Source of the DNA: Amoebidium appalachense
Lineage: Eukaryota; Ichthyosporea
Length of the DNA: 64,000 bases
Reading direction: 5' to 3'
Assembly (NCBI GenBank): GCA_963693365.1
Contig: CAVNZM010000015.1
Span: forward strand, 4,960,001 to 5,024,000
The translations under genes were made by a program, and so were the position numbers. The notes below the pieces were generated by a model. It had not been told where the DNA came from. It saw only the letters and a program-made list of their open reading frames with translations, and did no database searches. Shown one piece after another: positions 51,376-62,428 of the stretch. Numbering within the stretch: position 1 is the stretch's first letter; the number at the start of each line of letters is the position of its first letter.

Positions 51376-52450
51376 ATGTACCGCCCCGGCGGGTGCCTGC
51401 CCCCTAGCGCAAACGGACGCGCAGGCTCATAGTGTGTGTATGTCTGTGTTGTGTGTGTGGGTGTGTGCTTGTGCGTTAGTGCGCGTATGCGTCCTCACAG
51501 CGCGCAAGTGCGCGTGCTCGCTATCGCTCTCTCACTCTCTCTCTATGTGTGCTCGCTGTATCTCTCTAGGTGTCTGTCTCTCTCTCTCTCTCTGTCTCTC
51601 CCTCTCTCTCTCCCTCTCTCTCTCTCACCTCCCCTTACTCTCTCACTCTAGATCTCTCGTCCTTTCCCTATAACATGCCGCCTCTTTACCTACCCTCAGA
51701 ATCCTTCCCGGTCATCAACTCGTTTGCACAGAATTCAAACACCCTTAGAGCCCACGTTCTTTGCTAGCGCCAGCACACCCAAAACCCGCTCCCTTCCCTA
51801 TCTCTCTTTTCTGGCTGCAGGAAATTTGGCGCGCGGCAGGCGGGGCAGCCCGGGCAGAGCAGTGAGCAGGTCTGTTCCAAAGTTGACAGGATTGAGCAGG
51901 AAAACGCAGGAAATATGGTTTCATAAATAAAACAGCAAAAGGTAAATATTCCTGCCATCGGAGAAAGGGCCCTCACGTGGCCTAATAGAGGAGACCAGGC
52001 AACCGGCATGTTTTGGCAGGATTTGTGAGAAAGGTCGAGTCTACGGTGGCGTTGCCTCTCTATGACGTCATCAGTTGTGAAGGGCTCGACCCTGGATCGA
52101 TCCTGCAGAATCTGTTTTTTTTTCGTTTTTTTTGTCCTGATGGAGTTGTGCGTTTTTCGTTCACTCTTTGTGCATTCTTGATGTCTCTTAACGTTAACGG
52201 TGAACTTCTTATACAAGTAATATTAAGAAGAGTTGTGTTCTCTTTCCTTCTTTTGCCTCCCCGCCGGTTGCTTCCCTCTGGATCCAACCGTGCTTATCTA
52301 CAGGACGCACATAAAACATCAGATCCAGAACTCTGCAGAGGAGCACCAGCATTTGCGATTAAACTAAAAGCATGTTTCGTTAAAGGACCTCCAACCACGT
52401 TTTCTACTCACCACATCCTAGTGATCTACCCCTGAAGTTTAAACTACAAC
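51376..52450. promoter_or_regulatory. Head-to-head intergenic region between PPR and coiled-coil genes
   Basis: About 1.07 kb between divergent start codons, so it probably holds both promoters. It contains (CT)n at 51525-51640, and TTTGGCGCGCGG at 51825-51836, an E2F-like match similar to that upstream of TOP2. No TATA box is obvious. No other gene seen. Confidence 0.45.
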
Positions 52451-55041
52451 ATGGAAAACGGCACGCTTGAAGAATGGGGACCAGACCAGGCTGCTGACCC
52501 GGCCGACACACTGCAGCAGGCTCTCTCTGTGTTCCAGGAGCAACCCTTGCCTCTGGACGTGGATACAAAAACACTAAATCTGTGAGTGAAAGGGTTTTGG
52601 GTTGGTTTTTTATTGTGGAAGATAAGATTTGTAGTTTGGTTTGGGGTGTTGTTGGGTGTGTAGGTGGTGGTGGTGGTGGTGGGGGGGGGGGGAGGGGACA
52701 GCAAGGGGTGGGGGGGGTGGGGAGGGGGAAGGGAAGGTTTGGGCGGGGGGGGGGGGGGGGGGGGGGGGGTCACAGCCAAATGCGGTGGGTGTGTGCGTAC
52801 GACTCTTGTGTTTCCAGGTGTTTGTAGCCAAACTCTGTTACTCGTTTTTGATGGTGAGACTCTTGGGTTCTGCCAAGCAGGATGGTTGGATCTCACAAGG
52901 AAGTGGTAGATCCTGCAAAGGAAGTACTCCGTGCGTACTTGGATCTGGTTTTTTTTTGTCTATATTCAGGCGAGTGGGTGGTTGGCTTAGAAGGGAGAGG
53001 TAAATGGATGGGGAACAAAGGGGAATGACATCGAGTGGCTAGAGGAAGAGCACTATATGTAAAGGGTATCAATTACAGGTCTTAGCCTCAACTGTGACAA
53101 CTTTCTGGATTGGGACATTTCCATGTTCTGATGATTACTGTCTAGGAGCACAGGTGCCCTTCCTGTTCTGGGCAGCCCCCTCAGAACAAGAAGAACCAGT
53201 CTTCCTTGGAAGCGCTCATACTTCCAGAAACTGCTGCTACGGAGTGTTGCTCTCACAACACAGCTACCCTCGAGCAATGAGGCGGACGAGGAGGTGGGGG
53301 AGAAGGAGGTTATGTTGAGGATGCTGGAGGCTGAGATGGTAGGTGCACGTGCAAGGATGTGCTGTTTAGGGTGGTTTTTTTTTTTTGTGTGTGTGTGTTT
53401 GGAAGGGGGGGTGGGGGGGGGGGGAGGGGAGGGGGGGATGGAGGAAGGGGCGTACGGGGGGGGGCTCGTTGTGTGAAAGGGTTACGTGCGGTGTGCGCAT
53501 GCGTTTGATTGGAAGACAAAGGCGGTGGAAGAGGGAGGTGTGTCCTATGTGTGTGTGGGGGAGGGGGATGGAGGAAGCAAAGAAGGGGACGTCGTGTGTG
53601 TGTGTGTGTGTTTGTGTGTGTGGGGGGAGGGGGGGAGGGGGAGGTGGGGGAGGCATGATCTAAATGGACTGGGTTATGTGGTGACACATTTGCCCTTTCA
53701 GCGCATGGAAGAACACGAGGAGATTCTGGAGGCAGAGCAGCAGCGCATGGCACTATACATCGAGCAGCAGCGACAGGTGTGTGTTCATATCTCTCATCTC
53801 CAGGAATATAATAATATTAATGGCTCACGTCGAAAATGTATTGCTGTGTGTGCTTGTGGAGGGGTCGGTGTTTCTTTTTGGGCTGTTTTGAGGATGTTTG
53901 GGTGGTTTGTCTGGCTTGTGAGCTCTTCAATGATATATTGCTCGATAGGCAGGAAAGCTAGGGAGGGGGAGCGGGGGGGGGAGGGGGGGGGGGGGGGGGG
54001 GGAGGGGGAGGGAGGGAGGTTCATGGATGCGTCCGTGCGTACACGTAGGGGGCCCCCCGGCAGATTCGGCCTTCTTCCACAACCGGGCCTTTTGGTTGGC
54101 TGGCGCGGGGCCGGGGTTACGTAAGCGTGTGTGCTGTGTGTGCCTGTGCATGTTCACTTCTATGTGTCGCTTTTATGTCCTGCAGCAGACACGCAGACTC
54201 CTACTTGTGCTATATGGTACTTCTCTCTAGACCACATGCTGCCCCCTTCTCCCCCCCCCCCCCCCCTCCCTCCCCCTCCCCCCTCCCCCCTCCCACACAC
54301 ACACCCCATCCCTATCCTGGCTTTTACCCTTCTGTGGTTCATGCTGGTTAGGGTTGGACAACTTTGTGATATTAGCAGTGCAACTGCGATGCTAAGCACT
54401 GGTAGGCTTTCCTTATTCAGCTACCACACGGCCAAATAAGGAAGACGTGCTTAAAGCATGGGCCATGTTTAATACTATTGGGCCTGTACCCATATGGGGT
54501 TGCAATGTTTGGGTTCACAGGTACGTGTACTATGGCATGCAAAGCATGGCTTGGAAGGGGCCAATGGCGTGGCTTGGATTGCGGGCACTTGTTGCTGATT
54601 GGGTTAAGCAGATATATGTACATACATATATACACATACATACATACATACATACATATATGTATATATATAGTAATTGGTGTGTAATGGTCACGAGACT
54701 TGTAGGGTATCCAAGGAGACAAGGAGCCAATAGTGTTTTTTGTGGGCCAGTATGACCAAATATTGAAATATGGTAAGTAAGAAACGATTCTGATTGGTGG
54801 TTGCAGCTGCTGAAAATGAAGCTGGAAGCAGCGGACCGGCAGCTTGAACAGGAGGAGGCTGAGATCAGAGAGCAGGAGAGGATCCTGGAGATCACCATGA
54901 AGGAGGTGTGTGTGTGTGTGTGTGTGGTTTGGGGGGGGGGGGGGGGGGGGGGGGATGGATGGGGAGAGGAGGAGGGGTATGATAGAATGGAGGGGGAGGA
55001 GGGGAGGGAAGGTTGGGGGGTGGGGGGTGGGAAGGAAAGGG

Positions 55042-55075
<34 letters not shown>

Positions 55076-56009
55076 TGGATGGGTGTTGGGTGTGGGCATG
55101 TATGGATGTGTGTGTGCATACAGGTTGTTTTTTTTTTTTTTTTTTTTTTTTTTAGGAGCGAAAGGAATGGGGGGAATGGGAAGAGGGGGGGGGGATACGA
55201 GGTGGTCGGTATGGCTCGAATAGTTAGTAGAATCGTAGACCCAACCTAACTGGTTTGCTTGGGCCACGTTTTGTATGTGCAACTCGGCGGCGGCGGTGGC
55301 GGGGAGAGGGGGGGGGGGGGGGGGCTTGGTCTCCTGTTTTGTTTCACGCTGGGCGCCGAGGGAAGAGGGGTTTTTGTGTATAAAATCTGACAAAGAGTTA
55401 CAGGCTCGTGTTTCTATAAGATGCTCATGTTACTATAATATGCTTAAGTTGCTATAGAATGCTTATGTTGATTTAAACAACTTGCGTTGCTATCAAATGT
55501 GTATTTTGCTATAGAATGCTTATGTTGCTATAGAATGCTGCCATGGAAGGAAGAGAGGATTTAAGGGACATTTAATAGAATATGGGAATGAATTTGGAAA
55601 GAGAAAAGTTACTGCCTTGGAAGGGAAGCATCTGTGCATGTAGGGGGGGGGGGAGAGAGAGGTGCTGATTGTTGTTTGCAGAGGGAGGAACACCCAGAGC
55701 TGGAGCTGGACTACCTGGCCAGCCAGATGAATGGTAACCCCCCCCCCCCCCCCTCCCCCCCCCTCAAGACGGGTTGACCCACCCAAGTTCAGTTGATGCT
55801 GCTGTCTGAGTTGGAGCGTCGTATATACGCGGGCTCGGGGGTCGAAACTCAGACGCAATTGATGACTTGGGCCCTCCCTGAGGATGGGATCTGCTTATGA
55901 CGCATACTGTGCGCATGGCTGATGTTGCATACTTGAATGTTTGCCTTTGCATGTGTCCTGCACCATGCTTCTCATCGTGTATGCGTACTTCGTACTGTGT
56001 TCCGCATTC

Positions 56010-56040
<31 letters not shown>

Positions 56041-56114
56041 GCCCGCCCCCTCGTCCTTATGCAGACACTTCTCACGGCTCTTGCTTAGGCTTAGGCTGTG
56101 TGCACGCATAAAGA

Positions 56115-56150
<36 letters not shown>

Positions 56151-56183
56151 AAAAAAACACACACACACACACACACTCATACT

Positions 56184-56215
<32 letters not shown>

Positions 56216-56564
56216 GGTGGGGGGGAGGGGGAGGGGGGGGGGGGGGAGGGAGGGGGAAGGCGGGAGGAAAGAAAGAAACAACGAAAGAAAAGGGCAGATG
56301 TGTGATCTTCCTTGTAACCTTTCTTTCCGCCTGCAGCCACCCCCGAGGATGATGAATGGACGCGCAAGATGAGAGAAGACGGTGGGCTCGAGCTGCGAAA
56401 GAAGAACGAATCCAAGCTGATCGCATACACCGCCCTACCCCCTCCCCTCTCCGTAAATGCATTTTTCCGGTCACCAAGCCCCCCCCAATTTGCAGCTAAT
56501 GGACCCCCCCTCGTCATCGAGTTCCAATAAGTCCACTGCAGCTACTTCGGAGACAGAGCCGTGA
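52451..56564 (+). CDS. Unrecognised coiled-coil protein of about 230 aa
   Basis: Exons: 52451-52581, 53185-53338, 53702-53776, 54807-54905, 55682-55733, 56337-56452, then either straight on to TAA at 56528-56530 (234 aa) or through a 43-nt intron to 56496-56564 (231 aa). All joins are in phase. The N-terminus is acidic (MENGTLEEWGPDQAADPADT). Exon 2 gives LPWKRSYFQKLLLRSVALTT. Exons 3-4 are a strong Glu/Gln-rich coiled coil (MEEHEEILEAEQQRMALYIE; ADRQLEQEEAEIREQERILE). Exon 6 has DDEWTRKMREDGGLELRKKN. No membrane segment or enzyme motif, so a structural or complex-subunit role is likely. Exon 2's start (after CCCCCTCAG) was chosen by phase and is the weakest boundary. I do not recognise the family. 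Confidence 0.7.
55395..55545 (+). repeat. TTGCTATAGAATGCTTATG degenerate tandem repeat
   Basis: Six to seven diverged units of about 19-23 bp, such as TTGCTATAGAATGCTTATG (three near-perfect copies), TTACTATAATATGCTTAAG and TTTCTATAAGATGCTCATG, in intron 4 of the coiled-coil gene. Confidence 0.75.
55764..56012 (-). mobile_element. SINE-like repeat (copy C, ends at the hairpin apex)
   Basis: The reverse complement of copy A from the head to ...CAACCCGTCTTGA, over 95% alike by eye, in intron 5 of the plus-strand gene. It is again antisense to its host. It stops inside the hairpin loop and runs into a C tract; the other half of the hairpin and the 3' part are absent. Both ends are flanked by C-runs. 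Confidence 0.85.
56453..56495 (+). other. Possible 43-nt intron deciding the C-terminus
   Basis: TCC|GTAAATGC to TTTGCAG|CTAATG. Spliced, the protein ends Ser/Thr-rich (MDPPSSSSSNKSTAATSETE). Retained, it ends in a Pro/Phe-rich tail finishing PPLVIEFQ. 43 nt is not a multiple of three, so the two forms use different frames, yet both are open. Confidence 0.4.
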
Positions 56565-56690
56565 AATGGGGATGTGAGGGGTGGGGCAATGCATGGGGGG
56601 ATGTGATAAATTTGCGTGTTTCTGTGCTTGTTTTTAGTTTTTGGTGTGCGTATTGGTTTTGAGGGGTTGTGTGGTAGTGGTGGTGGTGTT

Positions 56691-56748
<58 letters not shown>

Positions 56749-56982
56749 CTCTGATCTCTATCTATATCTCTGTCTACATCTATTTCTCTGCCTCAGTGTG
56801 TGTGTGCGTGTGTGTAAGGTTTTCTTTTTGGTGGTGGTGGTGGTGGTGGTGGTGGTGGGGCGGGGGGCTGCTTTATCTTTTTTCTTTCCTTGTTTGAAGC
56901 TGTATGAGGTAGCTTATGTGTGTGTGTGTGGAAGGGGGAGGCAGGGCTGGCCCCCCTTTTTTTTTGGTGGTGGTGGTGGTGT

Positions 56983-57017
<35 letters not shown>

Positions 57018-57825
57018 GGGGAAGGGGAAGGGGGGGGGGGGGGGGGGGGGGGGATGTGGAATGAATGCATGAATGCTTGTTGCAATGCGAATGTACCATA
57101 ATCTTGATAATTGATGTATAGGACAATAATAGTGGTAAGGTTTGATGTAATCTGAGAATGCAGGTGGTTTGTAAACAATCATCTACACATAATGTAATGT
57201 AATGGAAAATATGATACAACTGGGTGGTTTAGGAAGACAAAAACACCTCGTCAGTTAATACATATACAACCACGGAAAAAGGTAGGAAAATGCATGCAAA
57301 CTAAAGCTCAAATAAATCCAAGCTGGTCTTGGGTTGAAAGCAAATATTAAATGTCGATGTATACGCTCGTATGGGTGGGTGGGCGGCGCCCGTGCACATG
57401 GGTGCGTGAGTGGGCGCCACATATGCGTGCGACATAGTGGTGGTTGTACCAGTGGTATGTGGGGTTCACATAAGATTCACATTATAAGAAGAAGTCTCAG
57501 TGAGTCAGAGTCGAAGGTGCATCCGGATCTTATGATTGATGCATGCATGCTAGACGGGGGAGGGGGGGACCGGATAGATGTTTTATCTTTGTGTTTAGCT
57601 TTTGTGTTGTGTGCGCAGTGGCTCGTGCTAGGGATACACCCACAACAACGAACTGTGAAAGGGACAGAAAGGCATGAGCTAGAATGTTTCTTTTTCTTTT
57701 TTTTTCCTTTTTCTTTTTTTTTTCTTTTTTTCTTTTTTGTGTTGTGTGCACGTGTGTGTGTGTGTGTGCGTTGATATGGGGGAGGGGGGGGGGGGGGGGG
57801 GGGGGGGGGGAGGGGGTGATGTATG
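56565..57825. other. 3' flank of the coiled-coil gene
   Basis: No supported gene. Very long G tracts at 56691-56748, 56982-57052 and 57783-57810, (GGT)n at 56829-56857, T-rich tract at 57690-57735. AATAAA at about 57311-57316 could be a polyadenylation signal for the plus-strand gene but is 750 bp from its stop. Confidence 0.5.
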
Positions 57826-58092
57826 CGTTAGAGGTTTGGACATAGGAGGGGATAACAAAGAGCAACAGCAAAAACGTCACAAAAATGAGAAGCGTGCAGG
57901 CAGAAGAAACTTGAACAGAGCCCATCATCAGGGGGCTTCCTATGCCTCCACAAATGCATGGATTTCGAGTCTTTAACCTCTCGCGTGTGGTTCCCAACCC
58001 ATACTTCGTTTCAACAGCAATAGCTATAGGCGAGTCCACCCGTCTTGGCCAAAAAAAAAAAGACGAGCAGGGTTGTTCAAGCAGCAATCAGC
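57826..58092 (+). mobile_element. SINE-like repeat (copy F, most diverged)
   Basis: Keeps AACAGAGCCCATCATCAGGG, GATTTCGAG (B-box position) and the terminal hairpin CACCCGTCTTGGCC, an 11-base A run, then GACGAGCAGGGTTG. The stems are preserved although the loop sequence and length changed. Intergenic. Confidence 0.7.
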
Positions 58093-58113
58093 GGGTGGCT
58101 TGAGGGGGGGGAA

Positions 58114-58166
<53 letters not shown>

Positions 58167-58211
58167 ATTGGCTAGAAACAGGACACCGTCGACATGGAAG
58201 TATTTCATCGA

Positions 58212-58217
58212 TTTATT
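58212..58217 (-). terminator. Possible AATAAA polyadenylation signal of the four-TM gene
   Basis: TTTATT on the plus strand, about 570 bp downstream of the minus-strand stop. The sequence between (58218-58787) is not repeat-rich and fits a 3' UTR. Confidence 0.35.
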
Positions 58218-58787
58218 TCATCTAAAAAAATTTATACAAGGTATCAGTTACATATTGATAACCAAATCAAGAGCACAATTGCAAGACAGACGAATCAGTG
58301 AATTTTACAGTTGCCCAAGTTGCAACTTAATCGACAAAATTACCGGCTACATGCGCTCAGTCACTCCTTGAGCAAAAATAATGGGATAAATCGTCCACTA
58401 AAAAGAGACAAGAAAATCCAGTATCAAGTTCACACAAGTGCTATCGCCGGCTTGTGTCTGACTGGTTGACAAAAAAACAGCATGTGGCATGTACGCTTTC
58501 TACATACTGCCAGAAATACGCTATCATCTGATGCCGTCAAAACTCCTCCGTCGTTTCTAAAACAAGACATCGTGTCAACGATGCACTCATCTGAAGCGCT
58601 AGGGTCTGGTTGTGAAATGGTATGTCCGTGAGCCTATGGGTTTGCAGGTGCCACGTGTGTGTGTATGTGTGTGTATGGTATGCGCCTAGTGCACAACGTG
58701 TGTGAGTGTACTGACCCATGATGACCACGAATATTCAATAGTATACATCGGAGTCCGTTGTTATGTGTGTGGTGGTGTGCATGTGCC

Positions 58788-59152
58788 CTACATGCCGATG
58801 GCGGCAAAGAGCACCACGTTGACCAGAGCAGACAGAATGCCCCCAGCAGCCACACAGTTGTATGAGCTGTTGAGCTTGTCGCTACGCCTGCAGAGGGGCA
58901 CAGCAAAGGTCAGTTTCTGGCCCGTTTTACGGCTATGGACTAATGGAGGAAAAAGAAACCTGCATCATACGGTATACAAGCATAACTGTTGGGTGCTCAA
59001 ACCGTGTAACACACAGCCTAAATACATGACGAGACTTCTTAGAGCGAGTGTCCTACAGAATTGTGGTAAAGGGCAAAGGTTGAATCTGCAGCCACGGTTA
59101 TCGATTATACTTCAACGCACTGGACACCTCATCTGCAAAAACTGCGCCGAAT

Positions 59153-59185
<33 letters not shown>

Positions 59186-59207
59186 ATCTGACGAAAACTG
59201 TGCCTAA

Positions 59208-59243
<36 letters not shown>

Positions 59244-59786
59244 TGAATGCGGAACACAGTACGAAGTACGCATACACGATGAGAAGCATGGTGCAGGACA
59301 CATGCAAAGGCAAACATTCAAGTATGCAACATCAGCCATGCGCACAGTATGCGTCATAAGCAGAGCCCATCCTCAGGGAGGGCCCAAGTCATCAATTGCG
59401 TCTGAGTTTCGACCCCTTAGCCCGCGCATATACAACGCTCCAACTCAGACAGCAGCATCAACTGAACTTGGGTGGGTCAACCCGTCTTGATCAAAGACGA
59501 GCAGGGTTGCTTATGCAAGCAAGGTGAGCAAAACGGTGAAGATGTGTGCAAACTAATGCAGTGCAGCGAAAAACGCGTATGTGCTTACCGGGGGGGGGGG
59601 GGGGGGGGGGGGAAGGCCCGGGCGGTGTGGGGGGGGGGGAGGGGGGGGAGGAAGGGGGAGCCCCAGGAGGGAGAGGAAGGAATACGGGGAGGGGAGGGGG
59701 GGGGATGTCTTATAAAGTATGAAGTACCCACTCACAACGGGCAACGGGACAAGATTCTGCAGAGTAACACATACACACAAGGGGAG

Positions 59787-59820
<34 letters not shown>

Positions 59821-60998
59821 GGGAAAGGGGGGAACATACGTATCGTTGCTGTCGAGGGCATCGTTGATGACCGAGGTCAGCAGAACCAGGTTGTAGAGCC
59901 AGGCCACAAGCAGTAGCAGCTTGGCATCGTGCACACGGCCCATCACAGACACACCGGCATGGGCAAGGAGGAGGAAGAACAGGTACCACACGCTGCAAGG
60001 GGAACAATGGGTGAGAAGGACAGCAAAATCTGATGGGGGGGGAGAGAGCTAGCGGTTGAGCGCGTGTCGGTGTGTGGTATGAATAATCAAGGAGAAGAGG
60101 TTTATTGTGGTGGGCCGGATGAAGAGGAGGAAAAGGGTATGCCAGATGGAGGACAGTGGTGATGGTTGAATGAACGTGTGTGTGTGTAGGCATGTAGGTA
60201 TGGGGTAGAAACACAGACCATCCAGCAGAGGGGGAGGGGAAGAGGGGGGTGGGGGCTGGAAGCATAAAGGGCGGAACGAAAAGGATGAAAGTGTAAAAAC
60301 GAAAAAGAGAAAGTCAGTGACTGTCTAGGTGAGCACCACGGGGTGAAGAGGGCCCGGGAGAGGGGGAGGGGGGGGGGGGGGGGGGGGGTGAGGGGGGGTG
60401 AGGGGGGGGGGGGAGGGGGAATCGGAGGTGGGGGTTTTCATAAACACACAAACAACAACGTTGCCAAACACTCACCTCCACCACGTGTAGCGCAGCACCT
60501 TGTAGCTTTTCCCCCCATTATCATCAATGGTTGCAGCCGCCGAGGCAACGCCAGCCATGTATATGATCCAGCACACCAGACCAGCACCAACCAAACCAAG
60601 GTGAAGTATTTTGTTGCTGGGCAGAAGAGAACCGCTGGATGTTGGCTGCGAGGTTTGTGCCTCGGCCTCACCACTGGCCTTCACGGGGTAGGTGCTCTGC
60701 AATAGAGGAAAAAAGTTTAGAAAACCTGAGCAGGAGTGTGGGGTTGGGAAAGTGGATGAGCACATGACGCCATGCATGCGCACAGTCCACGGCTCCTGAT
60801 TCTCCTGATGTTAACGATGCATGGGGGAGATGATGAGAAATGCAGATTGCAAAAGAGTATCATGAAGACTGCTGGAAAACTCAGCACGCATGTATAACCC
60901 TACAAAGATGATATTTCACGTTAGCAGCCATCCTGCAAAAGCAACCATTGTAAAGTTTTGAGTGTTCTTACCTGCTGGTTGTCCGGGCTGACCTCCAT
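58788..60998 (-). CDS. Four-transmembrane protein, 166 aa
   Basis: Exons 60972-60998 (MEVSPDNQQ), 60476-60696, 59840-59992 and 58788-58887 (stop TAG), 501 nt, all in phase. After a polar N-terminus of about 40 residues there are four hydrophobic stretches: LHLGLVGAGLVCWIIYMAGV, VWYLFFLLLAHAGVSVMG, AKLLLLVAWLYNLVLLTSVI and AAGGILSALVNVVLFAAIG. No cleavable signal peptide. The polar loop between the first two includes DDNGGKSYKVLRYTWW, and that between the last two DALDSNDTRSDKLNSSYN, with a possible N-glycosylation site. The four-helix layout recalls MARVEL-like or tetraspan proteins, but no diagnostic motif is visible, so the family is unknown. Confidence 0.75.
59240..59588 (+). mobile_element. 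SINE-like repeat (copy B)
   Basis: Nearly identical to copy A over its full length (head GAATGCGGAACACAGTACGA to GCGTATGTGCTTAC), in intron 3 of the four-TM gene, antisense to it. Bounded on both sides by G tracts. Confidence 0.88.
59705..59820 (+). repeat. AAGTAC-box module
   Basis: TATAAAGTATGAAGTACCCACTC, then about 70 unique bases and a G tract, next to exon 3 of the four-TM gene. Same layout as the units at 47150-47760. Confidence 0.55.
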
Positions 60999-61834
60999 CT
61001 TGATGTGTTACAGCCAAAAAAACGCGTTTACAGATGGTGAATGGCGGAATACTTCTTATGTCGGGGAAATAGACAGACTGCTGTTAAAGTCTATATGTCG
61101 CTTGATAACTGAAAAAACCAACCTTTTCACCTTTCTTATAATAGACAAGTGATATGGGAAAGAATATGTTTAGAATGAGAGGGAAACTACAAGAACGCGC
61201 CTATTATACCGTTGGGTGGCACTGGTAAAGATCCGATTGGCTATCTCGAAAGTCACGTGAGGCTCACGAATTTCTTCCACGGGATTCGAAAAGATCTGTT
61301 AAAAACATAAGAGTTTACTAACACATAAAGTGCTAGAAATGGGCTTAAATGTGTGTATATCTAATAAATATGTTGCCAAAGATCTTTCTTTCTGTATAAT
61401 GTTGTGCTTTTGCGAAGTTTCATAAACGACATTTATCAGTATCGTGACGCATGGCTACGCAATAAAAATCTGGCAATTCCGATTGGTGGAATAATAGATA
61501 ACGAGCTGCGACATCGAAATGTGATGGGAATATGAATTTGAACACGGATGAAAGTCGGATGGGGGAGGGATGGTCACAGCTTTCGTTGACAAGAAATAAG
61601 TTTTGGACAAGGAAAAGACTGAGGACGCCAGGTCCCGGAAGCCCCATTTACATCGTGATGTTTATTGATCTGGGGGGCTTCCGTGTCTGGGGTGACTCGA
61701 TGTATATCTACGTCACAGAGCAGCTCTAGTTCGTATTTGATTGGTTGCTATTATCAGCTGAAGATTGCTGACGTCCGGGACCGTCACTCTGTGTTTGCAA
61801 ACTAATAGAACACTGTTCAACGAGTATTCGGGCC
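60999..61834. promoter_or_regulatory. Intergenic region between divergent four-TM and THAP-type genes
   Basis: About 840 bp of mostly unique sequence. ATTGG (CCAAT in inverse) near 61218 and 61740 and an E-box GTCACGTGAG near 61251 could serve either gene. No ORF is supported. Confidence 0.45.
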
Positions 61835-61845
61835 TATATAAAAAG
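61835..61845 (+). promoter_or_regulatory. TATA box
   Basis: TATATAAAAAG, a strong TATA consensus, with transcription expected to start near 61865. It is the only clear TATA box at a gene start in the window. Confidence 0.6.
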
Positions 61846-61980
61846 GGGAAACATACCCTTCCAGTGGCACACAAATCTTTGCAGACTAACACTGTTCGAA
61901 TTCATTCAGTGTTCATTCTTGATTGAGTGAAGGTCGGAACTTCTACGTTACTACATATATATAATCGATGCGGGCCATAA

Positions 61981-62049
61981 ATGGAGGACCAAGTGCCGCA
62001 GCTTGATACGAAGGACAGTGCCATAAAGTGCTACTACACTTCGGCCTAA
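61981..62049 (+). CDS. Short upstream ORF, 22 codons
   Basis: ATGGAGGACC in good start context (AAATGG) encodes MEDQVPQLDTKDSAIKCYYT plus two residues, then TAA. It lies in the presumed 5' UTR exon of the THAP-type gene, 116 nt after the expected start site and before a CAG|GTATTT donor at 62079. It may limit translation of the main frame. It could be coincidental. Confidence 0.3.
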   Translation: MEDQVPQLDTKDSAIKCYYTSA

Positions 62050-62078
62050 TAATTCATTCAACTTCTCCTTAAGCTCAG

Positions 62079-62409
62079 GTATTTAAATAGTATTTAAATA
62101 GTTGAATTTGGCGAGGGACTTTGAGCCCGCGGGCGCTAATCGCGCGGCCCGCCAGTTTCAGCCCGACCCGACCCGGCGCACGGCGGCCCGCCAGGCACGC
62201 GCGCGCCCTGGCCGGCCGGCCGGGCCGGGGCCAGGGGGTCTGGGCACGGCCCTCTGAAAAAAAGACGGCCTGGATATATTACGTCATAAAATCGCATTCC
62301 ATTGTGCTCGTGGTATTTCGATCCACTGGATTCCGGCCCTAAACGAGAAGCCAGCACAGAACATGCTATGTTGTTGTTTTTCGTTTACGTCTCGCTTTTT
62401 TTGGTTCAG
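62079..62409 (+). other. 5' UTR intron with a GC-rich core
   Basis: Donor CAG|GTATTT at 62079 and a strong acceptor CTCGCTTTTTTTGGTTCAG ending at 62409, 19 nt before the main ATG. Inside, 62125-62245 is exceptionally GC-rich with inverted GGCC/CCGG runs (GGCCGGCCGGCCGGGCC), unlike anything else in the window. Confidence 0.5.
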
Positions 62410-62428
62410 TGACGGAGACATCGGTAAC

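Noticed and set aside
54186-54219. 34-nt exon candidate between exons 3 and 4 of the coiled-coil gene
   Set aside because: It has an acceptor and a donor, but including it breaks the phase that joins exons 3 and 4.
58045-58371. Plus-strand frame of 108 codons containing a CPSC motif
   Set aside because: It overlaps copy F and a G tract, and its second half probably belongs to the 3' UTR of the minus-strand four-TM gene. No splice or start evidence.
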